DNA from: PNON01 sp963757065
GTDB taxonomy: Bacteria > Chloroflexota > Anaerolineae > Anaerolineales > Anaerolineaceae
DNA: 64,000 nt
Direction: 5' to 3'
Assembly: GCA_963757065.1 (NCBI GenBank)
Contig: CAVWQC010000003.1
Coordinates: forward strand, 124,001-188,000
Within the stretch, counting starts at the first letter, position 1. Every line of letters begins with the position of its first letter. Position numbers and translations under genes: made by a program. Positions 9,597 to 18,993 of this stretch are shown here, in pieces. The notes under the pieces are model-generated. The model made no database searches, was not told the origin of the DNA, and worked only from the letters and a program-made list of their open reading frames with translations.

Positions 9597-11749
9597 ATGA
9601 ATTTGCTGAAAAACGCCAACATAAAACGCACACTCCTGATCTTTGTTTCCCTGGTTTTGAGCGGAGCAGCTATCTGGTTATATAAAGATACGCTGATTTC
9701 CAACTATTTCGGTGACAAATCAATAGCAGCTGCTCATCAATTTTCAACCTTTTTACTCATCAGCGTCTCTGCCTTATTAGGGTGGGCTATCATCTATAAC
9801 CTGCTTGATTTCCTTTATCCAGATAACCTTGTTGATTGGCTGGTAAGGTGTGTGAGGCAGCGAAAGATAATCATTTCGTCACCATGGAAAGATACCGTTT
9901 ACTCAACCGCCCAAAAAACACTCCTGCCTGCGCTCGTTGCTGCATATCTCGCCATATTCCTGCTGGTTTTTTCTGAATGGATTTTCCTGGTGACCAAAGA
10001 ATCCTTTATGGACTCCCTGCCGGTGGTTGAAAAACTGACCATTCTTCTGCAATCCACATGGATTCCTGCAGTCATCATTTTTTTTGTTATCGTTGTTGTC
10101 TGGTTATTATCAAAGTTATTGAATTACCCCATTGTTCAGTTAATTACTTCATCCATATACCGGGTAATTCCTGCGATCGTTGTTGCCATTACTGCTGTAC
10201 TGGTGTTTGATAATTTCACCTACAACATTTTAGGTATTGGGATTGTTGATTCGCATTCCATTTTCCGTGCTTCTTACGGGCTGGCATTTCTCCTGTTCAT
10301 CAATAAGACATTCTGCAAAATTCAGCTCCCGGTGGACCAGAAACCTCTTTCGCGAAAATGGAAATTTTTCACGGTCATGGCAATAACTTTATTTACCGTG
10401 GGAACCATATCCACTATTAGCCGGGATAGTGACTAAAACATCACGGTTGGCTGGGCAATCAATGGTGCCTCCAGTGCGTACTCCCAATATTATTCTGATA
10501 GGAAGTGATGGAGTGACGGCCGACGAAATGTCCATATATGGGTATAGCCGAAATACCACACCCTTCATTAATAGCATAGCCAATCAGGCACTCATCGCTG
10601 AAGCAAATTTCCCTCAGACCGGCTCCAGTTTAGGCTCGCTTATTTCCATATTTACCAGCAAGCTGCCAACCCGTACAGGTGTTGTCAATATGCCTGATGC
10701 TTTGATCGGTGATGATTCGAATGAGCATTTGCCGGGATTACTAAAGGATATTGGCTACACAAATGTCGATATCACATTCGATCTATATTCCAATGTTACC
10801 CTGGCGAATGTTCGAAATGGATTTGACCGGATCAATGGAGTTGATGTGAACACAAACCCATTGGTCATTCGCCTGGGAAAGATACTGCCGGTGAACAGCG
10901 AATACAACGTTGAATTATTAAGTAAGCGAATAACGGACCGGCTGCAGCACATTTTGTTCATCCGGATCATGACAAACCCCTTTGAAGAAGTAACCATGCA
11001 GCCAGGCCGCAAGGATGCCACTTCGCGCGTCCCTGAATTGATGAGTTCCGTTCAAAATGGGGTAGAGCCATACTTTATCCACGTACATTTGCTTGGAACC
11101 CATGGGCCGATGTACAAAACATCATCCACTACCTTTTCCCAGGGCCGTAAGCAGAAAAAAGACTTCGATATTGATTTTTATGATGACGCCATCGTAGATT
11201 TTGATACATATATCCATGACTTATTTACCGCTTTGGAAGAATCTGGAAAGCTGAATAATACAGTTGTTATCATTTATTCCGACCATCCCCGGGCAAGGGC
11301 TGCATATCAGCATACCCCTCTGCTCTTTTGGTTCCCAAATGGCCAGTTATGCCGGCCAGATCACCAGCAATACTCAAAATATGGACATTGCCCCGACCAT
11401 CCTGGATTATTTGGGTGAACCCATACCCCAATGGATGGAAGGTGTATCTTTGTTAAATGGAAATCCTTCACCTGAACGTCCAATATATAGCGTTCTCTGG
11501 AAGGATCCAAAAAAGAATAATCTTCCAAATCAGACTTTACTAAAGTTTGGCGACTTGCGGATGATCATCTGCAACCAGTATGTGGAGTTTTCTTCCGAGG
11601 ATATGCAATGGCATAGTGGAGAAGTGGAAGATAAAACATCTGCCTGCGAGGGAGATCAGCAACTATCCATTGAAAAAATGAAAGACATAATGCTCGAGCG
11701 ACTGCAGCAGGATGGGGTCGACACGACCCTTATGGAAGAATCCCGCTAA
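9597..11749 (+). CDS. Membrane sulfatase / LTA-synthase-like phosphotransferase (two frameshifts)
   Basis: An enzyme of the alkaline phosphatase superfamily, read here as one protein of about 716 residues. The N-terminal 280 residues hold five or six transmembrane helices, and an external catalytic domain follows. The metal-binding start NIILIGSDGV, a probable Thr nucleophile in FPQTGSSLGS, and a late YSDH motif are visible, then DIAPTILDYLG. This layout is that of LtaS/MdoB and phosphoethanolamine transferases; the substrate is unknown. The frame breaks twice: near 10413 (dropping one base joins the last helix to a frame leading into the catalytic domain) and near 11347 (one base dropped restores the C-terminus). 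The first junction is less certain, because the GTG at 10429 overlapping the upstream stop could instead be a coupled start. SDHP replaces the usual SDHG. Confidence 0.72.
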
Positions 11750-11910
11750 GTCGAATTCTATCTCTTCCGCTAATCTTCAGCACAGAATAAAGAATAAATT
11801 TGTAAATAGTATTAACTATATTTGTTACATCCTGAAGTATCTTATTCTCAGCTAAGAAGGTGTATCCATTTCATATGTATTTTTTGTACTTATAATTAGA
11901 ACATACGTGC

Positions 11911-11916
11911 TATAAT
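11911..11916 (+). promoter_or_regulatory. Extended -10 box of a leaderless gene
   Basis: TGC followed by TATAAT (11911-11916) ends six bases before the ATG at 11923, so transcription would start at or next to the start codon. No ribosome binding site is present. Confidence 0.65.
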
Positions 11917-11922
11917 CAATTC

Positions 11923-12177
11923 ATGCCCTATTTCAGCGAAACACTCTCTCCCCGTGAAATTGCCGTATTGCGACTGGTTGCACAGGGGTTAAGCCCAAAG
12001 ATGGTCTCCAATCGATTAAATATGACCTCGCGCACGGTTCATTTCCACTTCGCCAACATCAAGGCCAAGCTGGGAGTGCATACCATGGAAGAGGTGATGT
12101 TCATTGCCGGGAGAGAAAATCTGCTGGGTGAATATCGGGTGGGAGATGATGTGGAGACAGACGAAAGTGAAATTTGA
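11923..12177 (+). CDS. Stand-alone LuxR/GerE-type helix-turn-helix regulator
   Basis: An 84-residue protein that is almost only a DNA-binding domain. Residues 6-65 match the LuxR/GerE HTH (LSPREIAVLRLVAQGLSPK, then a recognition helix TSRTVHFHFANIKAKLGV). There is no receiver, autoinducer or ATPase domain. It resembles small GerE-like regulators and could act as a dimer or compete with a larger response regulator. An acidic tail (DDVETDESE) ends the protein. Transcription looks leaderless. It is a single gene between a sulfatase and a small convergent gene, so its targets cannot be inferred. Confidence 0.8.
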   Translation: MPYFSETLSPREIAVLRLVAQGLSPKMVSNRLNMTSRTVHFHFANIKAKLGVHTMEEVMFIAGRENLLGEYRVGDDVETDESEI

Positions 12178-12250
12178 AGATCGTCACAAATGAATTGATT
12201 CTGTCCAATCGCGGCGTGAAAGATATAATTTCAAACCTTTCTGATTATTT

Positions 12251-12463
12251 TCAATTCTCCGCCATTTCCAGCACCAACTTATAAAACATTTCTTCTTCCA
12301 GACCCATGATCTCCCACCAGGTACGGCCTTCACTTTCCAACCACTGGCGTGCCTCTTTCGCCAGTTGCGGATTGCTACTCCGGGAATCCTGGGCTGCCTG
12401 TTCAATCACAGCGACTGCGATCAGGTCATAGATATTGACATCTTCCGGAATTTCAAAAACCAT
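12251..12463 (-). CDS. Small conserved-looking hypothetical protein
   Basis: A 70-residue soluble, acidic and helix-rich protein of unknown function, with a Trp-rich centre (WLESEGRTWWEIMGLEEEMF). The frame opens earlier with a TTG at 12481, but the ATG at 12463 has a perfect AAGGAG (complement of 12468-12473) at good spacing. It lies alone between the LuxR-type gene and udk. No motif is recognised. Confidence 0.6.
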   Translation of the reverse strand: MVFEIPEDVNIYDLIAVAVIEQAAQDSRSSNPQLAKEARQWLESEGRTWWEIMGLEEEMFYKLVLEMAEN

Positions 12464-12495
12464 GATTCTCCTTGAGTACAAAGTAATGAAAGTAG

Positions 12496-12571
12496 AGAAT
12501 TGAAAGTTAGAGAATCGTAATTAACTTCGCGATATGATCCATGTTCTCATTTCATCGATTTTCAATTCTCA
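12496..12571. repeat. Inverted repeat in an AT-rich gap
   Basis: GAGAATTGAAA (12496-12506) is matched by its complement TTTCAATTCTC (12561-12571) 54 bases away, in the non-coding stretch between the small gene and udk. The first arm is followed by a near-copy, GTTAGAGAATC. It is too widely spaced for a terminator; function unknown. Confidence 0.5.
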
Positions 12572-12665
12572 TACTTTAATAGCTCTTTTGTTCTATATTA
12601 TCCATCCCTTGAATTTTCTACAAGCTGTCATTAATTACAGGTGGGCATAAAACCTGCGCCTCGGA

Positions 12666-12671
12666 TATAAT
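12666..12671 (+). promoter_or_regulatory. -10 box of leaderless udk
   Basis: TATAAT ends six bases before the udk ATG at 12678, with no ribosome binding site between. A short inverted repeat, CAGGT/ACCTG, lies just upstream at about 12640-12657 and could be an operator. Confidence 0.65.
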
Positions 12672-12677
12672 AGAAAA

Positions 12678-13316
12678 ATGAAAAAGAAACCCGATCCTCT
12701 TGTAATTGGAATTGCCGGCGGTACCGGTTCTGGCAAGACCACTGTTGCATCAGCCATCCTTGATAGGGTCGGCCGCGAACGGATAGCCTACCTTCCGCAT
12801 GATGCATATTACAAAGACCTGAGCCATATCCCTCTGGAAGAACGGCAGGGATTCAACTTCGACCATCCCAATGCGTTGGAATCTGCATTGCTCACCGAGC
12901 ACATCAAGCAGCTAAAAAGGTGGGAATCGATCGAACAACCGGTGTATGACTTTAAGCATCACGTCCGCACAGGTGATCATCGGATCATTGCTCCCCGGGG
13001 TGTCATCCTGGTGGAGGGTATCCTTATTTTTGGGGAAAAAGACCTGCGCGAACTGTTCGATGTGAAGATATTCGTCGACACTGACAATGATCTACGCTTT
13101 ATCCGACGACTAACAAGGGATATCACCGAACGCGGTCGATCCACTGAAAGTGTGATCAACCAGTATCTCACCACCGTGCGACCAATGCACCTTGAATTTG
13201 TCGAACCCTCCAAACGGTATGCAGATGTGATCATACCCGAAGGCGGTTTTAATTTGGTCGCCATGGATATGGTCATTGCTCGTATAGAATCCCTGTTGAC
13301 TGGAAGCCAGAATTAA
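12678..13316 (+). CDS. udk: Uridine kinase
   Basis: Phosphorylates uridine or cytidine to the monophosphate in pyrimidine salvage; cytoplasmic. The 212-residue length matches the family. The P-loop GGTGSGKTT lies at residues 14-22. The nucleoside-binding segment HDAYYKDLSHIPLEER, the FDHPNALE motif, the DFKHHVRTG segment and the lid RLTRDITERGRS follow in the expected order. It is the first gene of a likely three-gene run with the VTT membrane protein (six-base gap) and the M20 peptidase. The start codon is set by the -10 box six bases upstream (leaderless). Confidence 0.95.
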   Translation: MKKKPDPLVIGIAGGTGSGKTTVASAILDRVGRERIAYLPHDAYYKDLSHIPLEERQGFNFDHPNALESALLTEHIKQLKRWESIEQPVYDFKHHVRTGDHRIIAPRGVILVEGILIFGEKDLRELFDVKIFVDTDNDLRFIRRLTRDITERGRSTESVINQYLTTVRPMHLEFVEPSKRYADVIIPEGGFNLVAMDMVIARIESLLTGSQN

Positions 13317-13322
13317 ACCTTT

Positions 13323-13874
13323 ATGAAACCAGCACGAAGGGAAGTCATAAAGCGTCTTCTGCTGCTCCTTCCTGTAATCCTTATTACGGTTGTTGTCGTT
13401 ATTTTTCGCGACAAAATCCAATATTTCGGGGCATTTGGGTACCCTGGTATTTTTTTTCTATCCGTCATTGCCAATTCAACCATTATTGTTCCCGTCCCCG
13501 GAGTGATTCTTACCACAACCATGGCGGCAGTATTCAACCCATTCTGGGTGGCAGTGGCTGCTGGTTTGGGAGCAGCCATTGGAGAAATCACCGGTTATAT
13601 GGCCGGGTACTCTGGCCAGATCGTCATCGAAGGCCGCCCAAGATATGTCAAATTGGTCGAGTGGATGAAAAAATACGGCGGGTGGACTGTTTTATTTCTG
13701 GCTTTCACTCCCAACCCGGCATTTGACATGGCGGGTATTGTGTCTGGCGCTTTGAAAATGCCATTAAGGAAATTTCTAGTCTGGTGTGCCATCGGTAAGA
13801 TCTTAAAGATGCTGCTTTTTGCTTATGCGGGATCTACAATTTTTTACTGGTTGGAACATTTGTTTAAACGATAA
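13323..13874 (+). CDS. VTT-domain (DedA/SNARE-associated type) membrane protein
   Basis: A 183-residue integral membrane protein with about five hydrophobic segments. It resembles the VTT/DedA superfamily: a re-entrant region with PVPGVIL, a GAAIGEITGYMAGYSG motif and an FTPNPAFDMAGIVSGA segment, where the family has an F-x-P-x-P-hydrophobic motif. Members act in membrane lipid or undecaprenyl phosphate recycling in other bacteria; that role here is only inferred. It starts six bases after udk and is probably co-transcribed with it. Confidence 0.8.
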   Translation: MKPARREVIKRLLLLLPVILITVVVVIFRDKIQYFGAFGYPGIFFLSVIANSTIIVPVPGVILTTTMAAVFNPFWVAVAAGLGAAIGEITGYMAGYSGQIVIEGRPRYVKLVEWMKKYGGWTVLFLAFTPNPAFDMAGIVSGALKMPLRKFLVWCAIGKILKMLLFAYAGSTIFYWLEHLFKR

Positions 13875-13892
13875 TAATCATCGGAGCAAATC

Positions 13893-15261
13893 ATGGAACA
13901 ATACGACCAATATCTTGAAAACAATATGAACGCAAGTATCCAGGAACTGACCACTCTGGCTGCTCAGCCGAGTGTCAGTGCCCAGAACTGGGGTTTGACA
14001 GAATGCGCCCTGCTGGTCAAATCCATGCTTGAAAAACGCGGCTTCACAGGTGGAACTCATCAACCATAACGACTCTGCCCCGGTAGTATTTGCACAACTC
14101 AAGGGGCGATCCGAGAAAACGTTGCTTATCTACAATCACTACGACGTTCAACCAGTGGAACCACTGGATCTCTGGCAGTCCCCTCCCTTCGAACCGGAAG
14201 TAAGGGATGGCAAATTATTCGGTCGGGGAGTCAATGACGATAAAGGCCACTTCGTCAACCGCCTTTTCGCCATTGATGCGATCCTGGCAAAAGATGGTGT
14301 GCTGCCGTGCAATATTAAATGGGTGCTGGAAGGAGAGGAAGAAACCACCAGTGAAGCATTACATAGAGTCGTCAGGACAGATCCGCAGAAATTTAAGGCA
14401 GACGCCTGTATTTGGGAGTTTGGCGGTGTGGATGATAAGGATCGACCCATGCAGTATTTGGGGCTGCGCGGTATTTGTTATGTGGAACTATCTGTGGAGA
14501 CCGCCAACCAGGATGTTCATTCCGGCCTGGGAGGATCGATCATGCCAAATGCTGCCTGGCGCCTGGTCTGGGCACTGGATAGCTTGAAAGGTCCGGATGA
14601 GAATATTCGCATTGCCGGCTTTTATAATAAAGTGAAGCCAGTATCAGCGAAGACCCGCATCCTGCTCGAAGCTCTTCCGGACGAAGCAGAGCAGTTGATA
14701 AATCAATACGGCATCAAATCATTTCTAAAAAATATAAAAGGTGGTGCAGAGTTACGTTTAGCCGAAGCACACGAACCTACTTGCACAATCTGCGGACTGA
14801 GTTCCGGATATCAGGGTGAGGGAGCAAAAACAGTACAACCTGCGCGGGCTTCTGCTAAAGTGGATTTTCGCCTCGTACCAGACCAGGTACCTGAAGAGAT
14901 CTTTGAACTTCTCAGAGCACATCTGGATCGAAACGGTTTTGAAGACATCAAGATCGAATTATTAGGAAGCGAAAGGCCGGCAGTCACTGACCCGGAGCAT
15001 CCATTTGTTGACCTGGTAGTGGAAACAGCGCTCGAGGTTTATGGTAAGCCGATGCAAATCGTCCCTAGCGTCGGAGGTTCAGGACCAAACTCTATATTCA
15101 AAGAGTTTCTGGATTTTCCAATTGTTTCAGCCGGAGTTGGATACCCGGCCATGCAAGCGCATGCGCCTAATGAAAATGTCCGGCTGGATCTTTACCTCAA
15201 GGGAGCCAAACACATCGTGCGCATTATCGAAGCTTTTTCCAGTGATGATTACCTGGTCTGA
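13893..15261 (+). CDS. M20-family metallodipeptidase (one frameshift)
   Basis: A zinc peptidase of the M20/ArgE/DapE superfamily, cytoplasmic, probably cleaving dipeptides. The ATG at 13893 has a CGGAGC site and starts a frame of about 50 residues with the typical N-terminal helix; it stops at about 14068. The family sequence continues in the next frame if one base (near 14046) is dropped, giving 455 residues, normal for the family. Metal ligands are visible: His in YNHYDVQP, Asp in GVNDDKG, the Glu pair in EGEEE and a C-terminal His in HAPNENV. The dimerisation domain is in the middle. It follows the udk-VTT pair by 18 bases. Confidence 0.88.
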
Positions 15262-15327
15262 TTGGCTAATCACATTTGGATGTAACAGAAAAGGGATACA
15301 ACAATCGGAATCTTTTGGGGGAAAATT

Positions 15328-16257
15328 TTATCGAAGTTTAATGACTTGACCTGGATGGATGACCCAGGGACTTGTGAGGTTATTCAACTCGGCTAGCCTT
15401 CGCCAATCCAATCCGAACCTGTTTGCAAGCAGGATGAGATACTCTCCCCGTTGGACTGTATAATTCTCCGGCACTTTATTTACCTGGGTAGGTTCGGGAA
15501 TTGGAGTTGCGGGAATTGAGGCCGAATCAGATTCAGGTTTATTCAAAGTTTCATCAGGAATTTGTGTGGAATTAGTTGTGGCTGAACTACAATCCTCACA
15601 ATTATATCCCTGGACAATTACTGCCTGATTCCCAAGTACTTTCCACGATTGAAGAAATGAAGCAAGGGAATAAGTGAGGCTGTAACCTGAATAAGAATCG
15701 AGAACCTGCACCTGACTGGCAGTATAACCTGTCAACACCATGGTATGTTCAAATCTTGCTGTAAGTGTCTGCGATCCATCAGCAGAAGTATAAAGCACAG
15801 GTTCGCCTGCCCACATCTGGCCGACGATCCAGACGATTACCGGATGACCAGCGGCGATCTCGCTGCGCAGGGTATCCCATTCCAAATTTCTACCTTTCTT
15901 TGCGGATAGTCCCAATTTTCGCAAGGCCTTGGCGACCGGCGTGGCATGAACACCATACGAATAAGGTGGAATGTTACCCCAATAATCATCCGGATTACCG
16001 ACGAAACCCTCCTCCGGGTTTTCCGATTTTGGAAATTTATCAAACATTTGATCTTCTGTGATGGTTATCCCCCAAAAACCTGCCAGATCAGCAGCAGACC
16101 TGGCCTCACATGTAAGTGTATGCTGTTGTGCATACCCTATGAAACCATCGATAAAGGCTTCCTCCGGAATATCTTCTGCAAGGACCGGGCTGGTTCCAAT
16201 AAGCATGGAAATTGTCAACAGGACCAGGAAAACTACTTTTATCTTTCTATACTTCAT
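15328..16257 (-). CDS. Secreted C39-like cysteine peptidase with C-terminal LysM domain
   Basis: A 309-residue exported protein. A signal peptide (residues 1-27, cleavage after VLAE) is followed by a papain-like C39 family domain. The probable catalytic Cys is in TCEARSAADLAG (about 50), the His in RFEHTMVLTGY and the Asp in VLDSYSG. A Ser/Thr/Pro-rich linker (about 225-260) leads to one LysM module at 265-309 (YTVQRGEYLILLANRFGLD), which would bind peptidoglycan. It probably cleaves peptides at the cell wall. It is transcribed divergently from rsmG, and the -10 box ends six bases before its ATG (leaderless). Confidence 0.85.
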   Translation of the reverse strand: MKYRKIKVVFLVLLTISMLIGTSPVLAEDIPEEAFIDGFIGYAQQHTLTCEARSAADLAGFWGITITEDQMFDKFPKSENPEEGFVGNPDDYWGNIPPYSYGVHATPVAKALRKLGLSAKKGRNLEWDTLRSEIAAGHPVIVWIVGQMWAGEPVLYTSADGSQTLTARFEHTMVLTGYTASQVQVLDSYSGYSLTYSLASFLQSWKVLGNQAVIVQGYNCEDCSSATTNSTQIPDETLNKPESDSASIPATPIPEPTQVNKVPENYTVQRGEYLILLANRFGLDWRRLAELNNLTSPWVIHPGQVIKLR

Positions 16258-16263
16258 ACCGTA

Positions 16264-16269
16264 ATTCTA
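16264..16269 (-). promoter_or_regulatory. -10 box of the leaderless C39-LysM gene
   Basis: TAGAAT on the minus strand ends exactly six bases before the ATG at 16257. No ribosome binding site is present. Confidence 0.55.
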
Positions 16270-16301
16270 CGCTATTTTGTGGGTGAGCAACAGGAAAAAG
16301 G

Positions 16302-16307
16302 TATAAT
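16302..16307 (+). promoter_or_regulatory. -10 box of leaderless rsmG
   Basis: TATAAT ends six bases before the rsmG ATG at 16314, divergent from the C39 promoter only about 30 bases away. The two promoters must share their upstream region. Confidence 0.65.
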
Positions 16308-16313
16308 TTCCCT

Positions 16314-17030
16314 ATGGAAAGTTACACACAACAGGCGGAACGTCTATTTAATATTGTCCTCACTTCTGAACAAGTCGAACAATTTTCAATATTTGAAAAA
16401 CTATTACTGGAGTGGAATCAAAAGATCAACCTCACCGCCATAAGAGATGTTCAGGGAATTCATACCAAGCACTTTCTTGATTCCCTGAGTGCGGTGAAAG
16501 GGTTCAATGGTGTTATTCCCGCCTCTCTGATCGACATCGGAACCGGTGCTGGATTCCCCGGAATACCGCTTAAGATCGTCTTCCCACAGGTACGGCTGGT
16601 GCTGGTGGAATCCGTAGGAAAAAAAGCAAAATTCTGCCAGCTCGTTGTGGATTCGCTTGCCCTCTCCGGGGTTGAAGTGCTCGCTGATCGGGCAGAAGAA
16701 TTGGCTTCTCAATCCAGGTACAGAGAAAGATTTGATATTGCCATAGCACGCTCTGTCGCCAATATGCCAGTATTGACAGAATACTTATTACCATTGGTCC
16801 GGGTTGGGGGACGGATGATCGCGCAAAAAGGGAATAACGCTCATATCGAGACTCAATCGGCAGCGAAAGCAATCAAAATACTTGGTGGAGAACTGGAAAA
16901 GATCATTCCGGTAGAGCTGCCCGGGGTAAGTGATGAACGCTATCTTGTTATCATTAAGAAAATAGCTGCCACACCGCTCATCTATCCACGCAAGGCAGGA
17001 TTACCAGTGAAGAAACCAATCCTATCCTGA
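16314..17030 (+). CDS. rsmG: 16S rRNA (guanine-N7) methyltransferase G
   Basis: Methylates N7 of G527 in 16S rRNA using SAM; loss affects streptomycin response in other bacteria. Its 238 residues match the family. The NLTAIRD segment near residue 40, the HFLDSLSA motif, the SAM-binding loop DIGTGAGFPGIPLKIVFP (about 72-90), RAEELA and AIARSVANMPVLTEYLLPLV are all present. It is monocistronic and convergent with wtpB, with a 44-base gap. The start is fixed by the -10 box six bases upstream. Confidence 0.95.
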   Translation: MESYTQQAERLFNIVLTSEQVEQFSIFEKLLLEWNQKINLTAIRDVQGIHTKHFLDSLSAVKGFNGVIPASLIDIGTGAGFPGIPLKIVFPQVRLVLVESVGKKAKFCQLVVDSLALSGVEVLADRAEELASQSRYRERFDIAIARSVANMPVLTEYLLPLVRVGGRMIAQKGNNAHIETQSAAKAIKILGGELEKIIPVELPGVSDERYLVIIKKIAATPLIYPRKAGLPVKKPILS

Positions 17031-17074
17031 TGACTATCTTTTTCAGCGGTTTTTCTAGTCAGGTGATGGCTGTT

Positions 17075-17854
17075 CTAACGATCAAAACGATCTACCAGTA
17101 AAAGTCTTAATAATACAAAAGTGACCAACACGATCAGGATCAATAATACCGCGACCGGTTGAGCTGCCTCCAACCCAAATCCCTGGAACCGTTCAAAGAT
17201 CAAGACAGGGATGATCTTCGGGTTATAAGCCAATATCACAACAGCCCCAAATTCGGATATCCCGCGTGCCCACATCATCAGGATACCGCTGAAAATTCCT
17301 CGCCACGCTAGCGGTAAAATGACATGCTGAAAATTTTGAATTGATGTTGCGCCATCCACATAAGCAGCCTGTTCAAGCTCAACATCTATGGATGCGAAGG
17401 CAGATCGGCTGAGATTAACCAGGTACGGCAGGCTGACAAATGCCATAGCAACTACTATTCCTGCCAGGCTGTCGATAAAATTAATACCGAACAAAGCAAA
17501 CGTTTTTCCAAACAAACCCCGGCTGCCGTATACCATCAATAATGCAATTCCTGCAGCGGTGTGTGGGATGACAATCGGCAGATCGATGATGCTTTCCACG
17601 ATGCTCTTGCCCGGAAACCGGTGCCTTGCCAGTAGATAGGCAAGCGGCAGTCCAGTGAATAGAGTGATGACTGTCGCGATTCCTGAGGCAGTAAATGTCA
17701 AAGTGATCGAACGGATAAACTCCCGGTCAGTAAATGTCTCCTTCAACGCCTGCGGGCTGGAAGAAATCAGTATATTTACAATCGGAATTAATATGAAAAG
17801 TAATAATAAGCTGCCCAGTATGCTGAATACTAATCGAAGGGATTTACGATTTAT
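17075..17854 (-). CDS. wtpB: Tungstate/molybdate ABC transporter permease (non-standard start)
   Basis: Membrane channel of an oxyanion uptake system. It has about six helices and the permease motif typical of the ModB/WtpB group (PLAYLLARHRFPGKS, DLPIVIPHTAAGIALL, and an EAA-like WARGISEFGAV loop). The first ordinary start codon is a TTG at 17746, but that removes the first helix. The frame is open upstream through a clear transmembrane segment (FSILGSLLLLFILIPIV), and no ATG, GTG or TTG lies there. The best candidate is an ATA at 17852-17854 overlapping the stop of wtpA, giving 259 residues, the normal length. Either a rare start codon or a sequence error is involved. No ATPase gene (wtpC) follows. 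Confidence 0.8.
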   Translation of the reverse strand: MNRKSLRLVFSILGSLLLLFILIPIVNILISSSPQALKETFTDREFIRSITLTFTASGIATVITLFTGLPLAYLLARHRFPGKSIVESIIDLPIVIPHTAAGIALLMVYGSRGLFGKTFALFGINFIDSLAGIVVAMAFVSLPYLVNLSRSAFASIDVELEQAAYVDGATSIQNFQHVILPLAWRGIFSGILMMWARGISEFGAVVILAYNPKIIPVLIFERFQGFGLEAAQPVAVLLILIVLVTFVLLRLLLVDRFDR

Positions 17855-18927
17855 TGTGCAGGAACGGAAACTTGCTTGAGACTTTCAGGTAAGTTTTCAT
17901 ACCCATTTGCATCGATTTTTTCAAAAAGTGGATGATAGTAATCCTCCATTAATTGCCTCCCATCCGGTCCTAAAAGATAAGCGATGAATAATTCAGCTTC
18001 TTTTGGGTGCCTGGCATCACTGGGAATGGTTATTCCATAACCGATCTGTTCTCCAACAAACTCAGGCTTTACTGTCGCAAAGCGCTGGAAATCCAGTTTT
18101 ACACTTACATCACCATATTCCTGGTTCAGATCGGCATTCCCAAGGTTCAATTCTGCCGGTAAAGATAATAGATTTAATTTATGCTGTTTGATCACCGATT
18201 CATACTCAAACGCATAATCCAGGTCACCGGATTCAAGGAGAGCCAATAGCTGAACACTTGCTCCACGGATGACGACATGCCCTCCATCCTTCATCTCCAA
18301 CACTTCCGGTACCCGGATGATGGCTTTGCCACCACCTTCATCCACTTTAAGTGGAATTCGAAACTGGCCTGCAAACATATCACCAAATAAGTATCCCTTA
18401 TTGTATAGTTTCTCGGCAAGTTTTATTGCCATTAATGCCCGATAGCCGGAGGCATCAAAGCGCGGGTCTGCAATTCCGATCTTTACATCTGGTCTGCTGA
18501 TAATTTCCATCCAATTATCAGGAGTTATCTCCCCCGAATACTTGCTGGTGGCTGTATAAGCCAATCCCAGGTTATTGGTTGCAAACCGTAAATACCAATT
18601 TGCATATGGTATTCCGGTATCCGGATCATTCACCGTGTACATCAACATTGGGATAAGCGCATGGTCAGCAGTGGCAATTACATCGGTTGACTGATGCAGA
18701 TCTGTAGTGTGCCGGATAACTTGAATGCTGCCGTGGTATTCAGAAACGACGTCAATATTCGGGTATTTCGCCTCAAATGATTTTTCCAATGCCGCAAAAG
18801 GACCGATCAGGCTTCCGGCTGCGAAAACCACCAGAGGAATTTTTTCTTTCGGCTTGCAGCTGACCAGGATGTTCCCCATAAGAATGAATAACATGAGTAT
18901 ACTGAAAATATTCTTTGGTTTATTCAT
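17851..18927 (-). CDS. wtpA: Tungstate/molybdate-binding lipoprotein
   Basis: Solute-binding protein of the uptake system, anchored outside the membrane through a lipobox (NILVSC, Cys about residue 24). The mature part follows the archaeal WtpA pattern: VFAAGSLIGPF, DVIATADHALIP, FDASGYRALMAI, and an acidic YAFEYESV segment, which are oxyanion- and hinge-forming parts of the family. The frame runs up to 18993, but that end lies in the terminator hairpin of the previous gene; the ATG at 18927 gives 358 residues. Its ribosome binding site is weak. It overlaps the wtpB frame at its stop codon. Choice of tungstate over molybdate is by family resemblance only. Confidence 0.88.
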   Translation of the reverse strand: MNKPKNIFSILMLFILMGNILVSCKPKEKIPLVVFAAGSLIGPFAALEKSFEAKYPNIDVVSEYHGSIQVIRHTTDLHQSTDVIATADHALIPMLMYTVNDPDTGIPYANWYLRFATNNLGLAYTATSKYSGEITPDNWMEIISRPDVKIGIADPRFDASGYRALMAIKLAEKLYNKGYLFGDMFAGQFRIPLKVDEGGGKAIIRVPEVLEMKDGGHVVIRGASVQLLALLESGDLDYAFEYESVIKQHKLNLLSLPAELNLGNADLNQEYGDVSVKLDFQRFATVKPEFVGEQIGYGITIPSDARHPKEAELFIAYLLGPDGRQLMEDYYHPLFEKIDANGYENLPESLKQVSVPAQ

Positions 18928-18949
18928 TTCTGGTTTTACTCCAACAAAC

Positions 18950-18983
18950 AAAAAGCCTGGCAGAGGATTATCCTCTGCCAGGC
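18950..18983 (-). terminator. Rho-independent terminator after the repeat lipoprotein gene
   Basis: A perfect 13-base stem (18955-18967 with 18971-18983) with a three-base loop, followed on the minus strand by TTTTT. It lies between the 18994-20430 gene and wtpA, so wtpAB may be expressed by read-through or from its own promoter. Confidence 0.85.
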
Positions 18984-18993
18984 AAAACAGCAA

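Noticed and set aside
17025..17062. Possible terminator between rsmG and wtpB
   Set aside because: The inverted repeat is interrupted and weak; it does not form a clean stem with a T-run.
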